From Candidatus Thiodiazotropha sp. (ex Epidulcina cf. delphinae) (GTDB lineage: Bacteria > Pseudomonadota > Gammaproteobacteria > Chromatiales > Chromatiaceae), in NCBI GenBank assembly GCA_025656455.1, contig JAHXHS010000002.1, positions 62,001 to 126,000 of the forward strand: DNA of 64,000 nt, written 5' to 3'. Shown in pieces: positions 58,857 to 64,000 of the stretch; the stretch's first letter is position 1, and every line of letters begins with the position of its first letter. A program made the position numbers and the translations under genes. Below the pieces are notes generated by a model. It worked only from the letters and a program-made list of their open reading frames with translations, did not search any database and had not been told where the DNA came from.

Positions 58857-61800
58857 ACGTCATGTTCATCTCCCAATGCAGCAAGAACGCCCTTTCCGAG
58901 ACCCGGCGCATTCTCGACCAGTTCGCGGAGCGGCGCGGGGATCGCAGTTGGCAGACCCCCATCACCCTGCAGGGCCTGCAAACCGTGCATCGCCTGCTGC
59001 GCAAATCCGCTCGCAAAAACACCGCCGTGGCCTGCCTGTGGATACGCGGCAGAGACCACAGCGAACTGCTGTGGATCGTGGGCGACATCCGACGCTTTAA
59101 CGATCAGGGCGGCACGCCCACCAACGTCACCCAACGGGACGTACTGCGCAGGCAGGACGAAAACGACTGGCATCACGGGGAAGCGATCCGCCTGCTGGCC
59201 TCGCTCGCGGCCCTGTTCCATGACTTCGGCAAAGCCAGTCAGGCCTTTCAAAAAAAACTCACTGCCAACAAACCTGTAGCCGATGCCTACCGCCACGAGT
59301 GGGTTTCGCTACGCTTGTTCGAGGCCTTTGTTAAGAATGATGACGATTGCACGTGGCTGGGGCGCCTGACCGGTCTGCCGGACCAAGTCGATAACAGATC
59401 CCAAAGACCACCGTTACGCGACGGCGTGGATAATAAAACAACCAATCCGCTGAAAAACCTGCCATCTTTGGCGAAAACCATCGGATGTTTGATCCTGACC
59501 CATCATCGCATGCCCACCAATCCCCATTTCAGGGATACTCTGCCTAAAGAGCGGACACTATTGGAGATTCAGAATAAATTTAAACCCGACTGGTGCGGTG
59601 CACAACCTGAGCCCGATAAGCGTGACATTGCTGCCTGCTGGAGATTCCCTCACACTTCGCCTTTCGACAGCCGACATTGGTGCATACATGCTGCCCGGGT
59701 AGCGAAACAGATATTGCAGCGCCCTGGCTTACTGTCGACACAATGGCTGGACAATCCCTATGTCATGCATCTCACCCGTCTGGCCTTGATGTTGGGAGAT
59801 CACTATTACTCCAGCCAACCCAGCCATGCGCGCTACGGCGATGCGGACTTTCCTCTGCACGCCAATACCGAAAACGGTAAGCTGAAACAACGTCTGGACG
59901 AACACCTGATTGGCGTTGAGGTAAACGCCTCCCGCCTGCTGCGCACCCTGCCGCGCCTCGAGCATCAACTGCCACGCATCGCCCGCCACAAGGGCTTTCG
60001 CCAACGCAGCAAGGACAAGAGATTCCGCTGGCAGGATCGCGCCTTCGATCTGGCAAGCAGCCTCCGAACCCGCGCTGCCCGGCAGGGTTTTTTCGGCATC
60101 AACATGGCCTCCACCGGCTGTGGCAAGACCCTCGCAAATGGGCGTATTCTTTACGCGCTGGCCCACCCCCGACAGGGCGCCCGCTTCAATATCGCACTGG
60201 GGCTGCGAACCCTCACCCTACAAACCGGCGATGCCTACCGGGAACGCCTCAGCCTGGGCGCCGAAGATATGGCTGTCATGGTCGGCGGCAGCGCCATCCG
60301 AGAACTGCACCGACACCAACAGACTATGGACAGCAAGGCCCACGAAGCCGATTCGGATCAGCCCATGGCATTGGAACGTTCGGGCAGGGAATCCAGCGAA
60401 GACCTGCTGTCGGAACACGACTTCGTACACTTCGAAGGCAGCCTGGAAGATGGCCCACTCAACCGCTGGCTGAAAAAGAGTCCCCCTGCACAAAAACTGG
60501 TTCAAGCCCCCATCCTGGTCTGCACCATCGACCATCTGACCCCCGCCACCGAAGGCACCCGCGGCGGTCGACAGATCGCCCCCATGCTGCGTCTGATGAC
60601 TTCAGACCTGGTGCTGGACGAGCCGGACGACTTCGGTTTGGATGACCTGCCGGCCCTGGCGCGCCTGGCGTATTGGGCCGGCCTGCTAGGCAGCCGTGTG
60701 CTGCTCTCCTCCGCCACCCTGCCACCCGCGTTGGTTCAGGGCCTGTTTCAGGCCTATCGGGAAGGCCGCTGTGCCTACCAAAACAACCGCGGCGAACCCG
60801 GTCAGCCCCTCGATATCTGCTGCGCCTGGTTCGACGAATACAATGCCATGGGGGAAAACCACCACGCGCAAGATAGCTTTATCCGATCCCATACCGCTTT
60901 TGTAGAGAAAAGATTGAAAAGACTCGCCAAGGCGGAACAACGCCGCAAGGCCGTCATTCACCCGCTGCCGATTGACCCTGGCCAGACCCGCGAAGCCATC
61001 TGCCGGGAACTGGCCGCGACCCTGCGCGACCAGGCGAGCACACTGCATGCACGACACCACAACACCGATCCGCAAACCGGCAAGCGGGTCAGCCTGGGCC
61101 TGATCCGCATGGCCAACATTGGCCCCCTGGTGGACACCGCACAGGCACTCTGCGCCCTGGGCGCAGGCGAAAACCAACGCATCCACCTATGTGTCTACCA
61201 TGCCCGACATCCTCTGCTGGTGCGTTCCGGCATCGAGCGGCGATTGGACAGGCTGCTCAACCGCAATGATCCCCATGCCTTGTTCGAGGACCCGGAGATG
61301 CGTGCCTGGCTACAGCAATACCGCGAACCGGAGCAGATCTTCATCGTCCTCTCTACCGCCGTCGCCGAAGTCGGCAGGGACCATGATTACGACTGGGCCA
61401 TCGTCGAACCCTCCTCCATGCGCTCCATTATCCAACTCGCCGGCCGGGTGCGCCGCCACAGAGCGGGAGCATGCGAAACACCCAATATCCATCTGCTGGA
61501 CACCAATGTCCGACACCTGGAAAGCGGTGGAACACAACCGGCCTTTTTTCATCCAGGTTTCGAAAGCAAAGCATTCCCCCTCAAACACCACCGGCTCAAC
61601 GAACTGCTCAGCGAACCCCAACTGGCCCGCATCGATGCCGCCTCTCGCATCCACGAACGCTCACCTCTGGAGCCCGGTGTAAATCTGGCGGACCTCGAAC
61701 ATGCGGCGCTACGCGCCCTGATGCTGGGTGAGCCATGGGGAGGCGAGCAGAAATTTCCGCCGATCGACCGCTGGTGGAACACCCGCGTCGCACTCAGCGG

Positions 61801-62143
61801 CGAAATGCAGCGTGTACAACCCTTCCGCCACGACCCGGAGGGACGCAGGCGCTACGGCCTACTGCCGAACGAGGACGGTGACATCGAGTTCAGACGCTTC
61901 GAGCGAGACGGCAGCACGACCCTGGTCAACCACATGAAACACGACCTTGAGCCGGAACTCGGTCCCAGAATGGATTTTTGGGGTGAACCCGACTACGAAA
62001 GCGCTCTAGAAACGCTGGCTCAGTCGATGGAAATGGAAAACACGGACTGCGCGCGAAAATTCGGCGTGGTGGACCTACCTGAAAAATGGGCTGAGAATGG
62101 TTGGATTTATCACTCTACGCTGGGGTTCAGCAGACGCAGATAA
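58853..62143 (+). CDS. cas3: Cas2-Cas3 fusion helicase-nuclease, subtype I-F
   Basis: 1096 residues. The N-terminal ~90 residues form the Cas2 domain (MNVMFISQCSKNALSETRRI). The HD nuclease has HHGEAIRL and ALFHDFGKASQAF near 105-130. The SF2 helicase has GCGKTLANG (motif I) near 422, DLVLDEPDDF (motif II) near 586, LLSSATLPP (III) and LAGRVRRHR (VI) near 865. The Cas2-3 fusion is the hallmark of type I-F. It degrades DNA after recruitment by the Csy complex and works in adaptation with Cas1. All catalytic motifs are intact, so it is probably active. Confidence 0.95.
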   Translation: MNVMFISQCSKNALSETRRILDQFAERRGDRSWQTPITLQGLQTVHRLLRKSARKNTAVACLWIRGRDHSELLWIVGDIRRFNDQGGTPTNVTQRDVLRRQDENDWHHGEAIRLLASLAALFHDFGKASQAFQKKLTANKPVADAYRHEWVSLRLFEAFVKNDDDCTWLGRLTGLPDQVDNRSQRPPLRDGVDNKTTNPLKNLPSLAKTIGCLILTHHRMPTNPHFRDTLPKERTLLEIQNKFKPDWCGAQPEPDKRDIAACWRFPHTSPFDSRHWCIHAARVAKQILQRPGLLSTQWLDNPYVMHLTRLALMLGDHYYSSQPSHARYGDADFPLHANTENGKLKQRLDEHLIGVEVNASRLLRTLPRLEHQLPRIARHKGFRQRSKDKRFRWQDRAFDLASSLRTRAARQGFFGINMASTGCGKTLANGRILYALAHPRQGARFNIALGLRTLTLQTGDAYRERLSLGAEDMAVMVGGSAIRELHRHQQTMDSKAHEADSDQPMALERSGRESSEDLLSEHDFVHFEGSLEDGPLNRWLKKSPPAQKLVQAPILVCTIDHLTPATEGTRGGRQIAPMLRLMTSDLVLDEPDDFGLDDLPALARLAYWAGLLGSRVLLSSATLPPALVQGLFQAYREGRCAYQNNRGEPGQPLDICCAWFDEYNAMGENHHAQDSFIRSHTAFVEKRLKRLAKAEQRRKAVIHPLPIDPGQTREAICRELAATLRDQASTLHARHHNTDPQTGKRVSLGLIRMANIGPLVDTAQALCALGAGENQRIHLCVYHARHPLLVRSGIERRLDRLLNRNDPHALFEDPEMRAWLQQYREPEQIFIVLSTAVAEVGRDHDYDWAIVEPSSMRSIIQLAGRVRRHRAGACETPNIHLLDTNVRHLESGGTQPAFFHPGFESKAFPLKHHRLNELLSEPQLARIDAASRIHERSPLEPGVNLADLEHAALRALMLGEPWGGEQKFPPIDRWWNTRVALSGEMQRVQPFRHDPEGRRRYGLLPNEDGDIEFRRFERDGSTTLVNHMKHDLEPELGPRMDFWGEPDYESALETLAQSMEMENTDCARKFGVVDLPEKWAENGWIYHSTLGFSRRR

Positions 62144-62231
62144 GATTTTCGCTAAGCGCTCACCTAATGAGTCACTACGACAGGATATTTGCACGTGAAA
62201 GATATCGTATGTGGTCAGCGATAAGCCTATG

Positions 62232-62256
62232 CATGACCCCATCTGCGGGGAACAGC
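62232..62256 (+). repeat. Single palindromic sequence resembling a type I-E CRISPR repeat
   Basis: Within the 149-base gap between cas3 and csy1, GACCCCATCTGCGGGGAACA resembles the palindromic part of I-E repeats (GCGGGGAACA end). It is alone; no array is present. It may be a chance palindrome or an isolated repeat-like site in the csy promoter. The csy1 ribosome binding site (AAAGGAG) is 37 bases downstream. Confidence 0.3.
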
Positions 62257-62292
62257 CGACATGGAGCCATATCATTTTGAAAGGAGACTGCA

Positions 62293-63603
62293 ATGGAAAC
62301 ACCAACAAATGAGCCACCCAGTGACAGCACTCAACTCCGCGCAGTCATCGGCCAATTCATCCAGGAGCGTCTGCAACCCAAGCTGGAAAAGCTCAAAGAA
62401 GATGACGACGAAAAACGCCAACAACTGCTTGAGAGCCACCGGCCAGAAAACTGGATCGCCGATGCGGCCCGGCGAGTCGGCCAGATACAGCAGGTCACCC
62501 ACGCCATAAAATACGCCCACCCGGACGCCAAAGGCACCAGCCTGAACAGCCGTGGCAACGATGCGGCCGGTGAAACCCTGGTGGGTACCCATACCCTGAA
62601 AGACTCAGGCGCCTCGGACGTGGTGGGCAATGCCGCCGCATTGGATCTGCTCAAGTTTCTGCGCCTGGAAGTGGATGGCAAAGACCTACTGGAACGCGCC
62701 ATCGCCGCCGATCCTGCCTTAGCCGCGGCGCTTCCCGGAGACACTGAACAGGCTCAGGCATGGATGGCATCGTTCGCCGGCCTGACCGAACCCAAGGGGA
62801 CACCGGCAACCCACAAGCTTGCCAAACAACTCTACTGGCCGGTTGAAGAAGGCAAATACCACTTGCTCGCCCCGCTGTTCCCCACCTCCCTGGTTCACCG
62901 CGTCTGGCGCACCATCCGGGAGGACCGCTTCTCCGAAGCGGCCAAATCCGCCCGCGAAGCGCGCCGAAACAACCTGCCCCATGACCACGGCATTCGGGAA
63001 TATCCCGACTTTGCCATTCTGAACTTCGGCGGCACTAAGCCCCAGAACATCAGCCAGCTCAACAGCGAGCGCCACGGCGAGGCCTACCTGCTGGCTTCGA
63101 CGCCGCCGAATTGGCAAAACCAGCCGCCACAGCCGCCGCTGAAGGTCGAGAGTATCTTCGAACGCCGCTTCGGCCACCGTCGCGCCGTGCGCCGACTCAC
63201 GGGCAACCTGCGCCGCTTTCTCGCCAGTACGCGGGACTGGAACAACATAGCCGTCCGCGACAAGCGGGACGAACTGTTGGCATTGATCATTGATGAGCTT
63301 TTACAGTTTGCCGCAGAGCTGCAAGAGCTGTCGCCAGGCTGGAGCGCCCGGCCCGAATGCGTACTGAACCAGGAAGAGTGCTTCTGGTTGGATCCTCGCC
63401 GGGTCCTCGATGATGAAGCATTCGCCACACTGCGAATCACCACAAACTGGAGAGACCCCGTTTGCCACCGCTTCGGCAACTGGCTGAACGCCCGTCTGAA
63501 CACCGACAAAACCCCCATGGGCGATGCAGAGCACAAGGCTTGGAAAGGCCTGTTGGACAAAGAACTGCGCATGCTGCGCGAGGCGTTGGACAGTGATGAA
63601 TGA
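62293..63603 (+). CDS. csy1: Csy1 (Cas8f), large subunit of type I-F surveillance complex
   Basis: 436 residues, normal length. The sequence IGQFIQERLQPKLEKLK near 17-33, NWIADAARRVGQIQQVTHAI near 57-76 and GNAAALDLLKFLRLEVDGK near 115 are typical of Csy1. It binds the 5' handle of the crRNA and recognises the PAM with Csy2. AAAGGAG precedes the ATG. It starts a probable csy1-2-3-4 operon downstream of cas3 with its own ribosome binding site; the last eight bases overlap csy2. Confidence 0.93.
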   Translation: METPTNEPPSDSTQLRAVIGQFIQERLQPKLEKLKEDDDEKRQQLLESHRPENWIADAARRVGQIQQVTHAIKYAHPDAKGTSLNSRGNDAAGETLVGTHTLKDSGASDVVGNAAALDLLKFLRLEVDGKDLLERAIAADPALAAALPGDTEQAQAWMASFAGLTEPKGTPATHKLAKQLYWPVEEGKYHLLAPLFPTSLVHRVWRTIREDRFSEAAKSAREARRNNLPHDHGIREYPDFAILNFGGTKPQNISQLNSERHGEAYLLASTPPNWQNQPPQPPLKVESIFERRFGHRRAVRRLTGNLRRFLASTRDWNNIAVRDKRDELLALIIDELLQFAAELQELSPGWSARPECVLNQEECFWLDPRRVLDDEAFATLRITTNWRDPVCHRFGNWLNARLNTDKTPMGDAEHKAWKGLLDKELRMLREALDSDE

Positions 63604-64000
63604 CACCGCCGCCCTGCTGCTGCTCCCCCGCCTGCGGGTGCAGCACGCCAACGCCGTCTCCGGTCCCCTGAGCTGGGGCTTCCCTTCGCCCACGGCCTTT
63701 ACCGGTTTTACGCACGCCCTGGAGCGCCGGCTTAGCGCTGCATTCGAAATCGAGTTCGGTGGCGTCGGCATCGTCTGCCATCGTTTCGAACCCCAGGTAT
63801 TCAAACCCGCCGGGCGGGGCAACCGGGTATTCAGCCTGACCCGCAACCCGGTCATTGCCGGCTGGAAAAAATATGACCCTAAACCGGCCGCACTGGTGGA
63901 AGAGGGCCGCGCCCAGCTGGAGATCAGTCTGCTGATCGAAGTGATCACCGAACTGGACGAAGACGAAGCCGATGAACGGCTGGAACAACTGTTGATCGAG
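63596..64000 (+). CDS. csy2: Csy2 (Cas5f), N-terminal part
   Basis: The reading frame starts at the ATG within the end of csy1 (overlap 8 bases) and continues to the right window edge, 135 codons, still open. It begins MNDTAALLLLPRLRVQHANA and continues SGPLSWGFPSPTAFTGFTHAL, a pattern typical of Csy2. Csy2 pairs with Csy1 at the 5' end of the crRNA. The rest of the gene, csy3, csy4 and the array would lie to the right. Confidence 0.9.
   Translation, partial: MNDTAALLLLPRLRVQHANAVSGPLSWGFPSPTAFTGFTHALERRLSAAFEIEFGGVGIVCHRFEPQVFKPAGRGNRVFSLTRNPVIAGWKKYDPKPAALVEEGRAQLEISLLIEVITELDEDEADERLEQLLIE

Overview
The window looks like a chromosomal segment of a sulfur-oxidising gammaproteobacterium. 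The main evidence is a complete oxidative-type dissimilatory sulfite reductase pair, dsrA and dsrB. Other support is the block gyrA(-) mtnA(-) mtaD(+) ubiG(+) mupP(+) yciK(+), which has the same gene content and order as in Pseudomonas, plus a heme-copper-oxidase-like locus and a type I-F CRISPR-Cas operon. A Chromatiales-like free-living or symbiotic thiotroph would fit, but the genus is inference. I see no rRNA, tRNA, phage genes or transposase genes.

Layout. Bases 1-6 kb hold gyrA (start only), methionine salvage (mtnA, mtaD), ubiquinone methylation (ubiG), peptidoglycan recycling (mupP) and yciK. Bases 6-15 kb hold a Kef-type antiporter, two small proteins, a DUF2461 protein, two overlapping DUF697 GTPases and a thioredoxin/DsbD-like membrane protein. 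Bases 15-25 kb hold a degenerate GGDEF/EAL response regulator, dsrAB, a stand-alone EF-G and a chemoreceptor. Bases 25-36 kb are less dense: a broken glycine-rich-domain gene, exported proteins, a dehydrogenase with an altered active site, an ECF sigma/anti-sigma operon and an SLC13 permease. Bases 36-46 kb are redox-rich: csrA, then apbE-DUF3570-DUF4266-tlpA, an oxidase subunit I homologue, ctaA-sco-zinc ribbon, and a flavin/2Fe-2S reductase, membrane cytochrome and octaheme cytochrome operon. Bases 46-57 kb hold two DEAD-box helicases, a cold-shock protein and an RRM protein (an RNA-remodelling group), a large PAS-GGDEF-EAL sensor and a motAB pair. Bases 57.9-64 kb hold cas1, cas2-3, csy1 and the start of csy2; the operon and any CRISPR array continue outside the window.

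The most unusual feature is the intergenic DNA. At least six kinds of small, transposase-free elements with 18-35 bp terminal inverted repeats occur. Most end in CTAG, several share one internal core module, and they sit close against ribosome binding sites and stop codons. One REP-like family begins exactly on the TAG stop codon of the preceding gene in all three copies. A roughly 340 bp repeat is present in opposite orientations at 4.6 and 17.6 kb, and a roughly 195 bp direct repeat at 29.8 and 31.6 kb.

Functionally, the genes suggest a respiratory sulfur oxidiser with several extracytoplasmic electron-transfer modules (ApbE-type flavinylation, multiheme cytochrome, copper/heme A assembly), c-di-GMP and CsrA regulation, and adaptive immunity. 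Functions are read from motifs and family recall only; no database search was possible.
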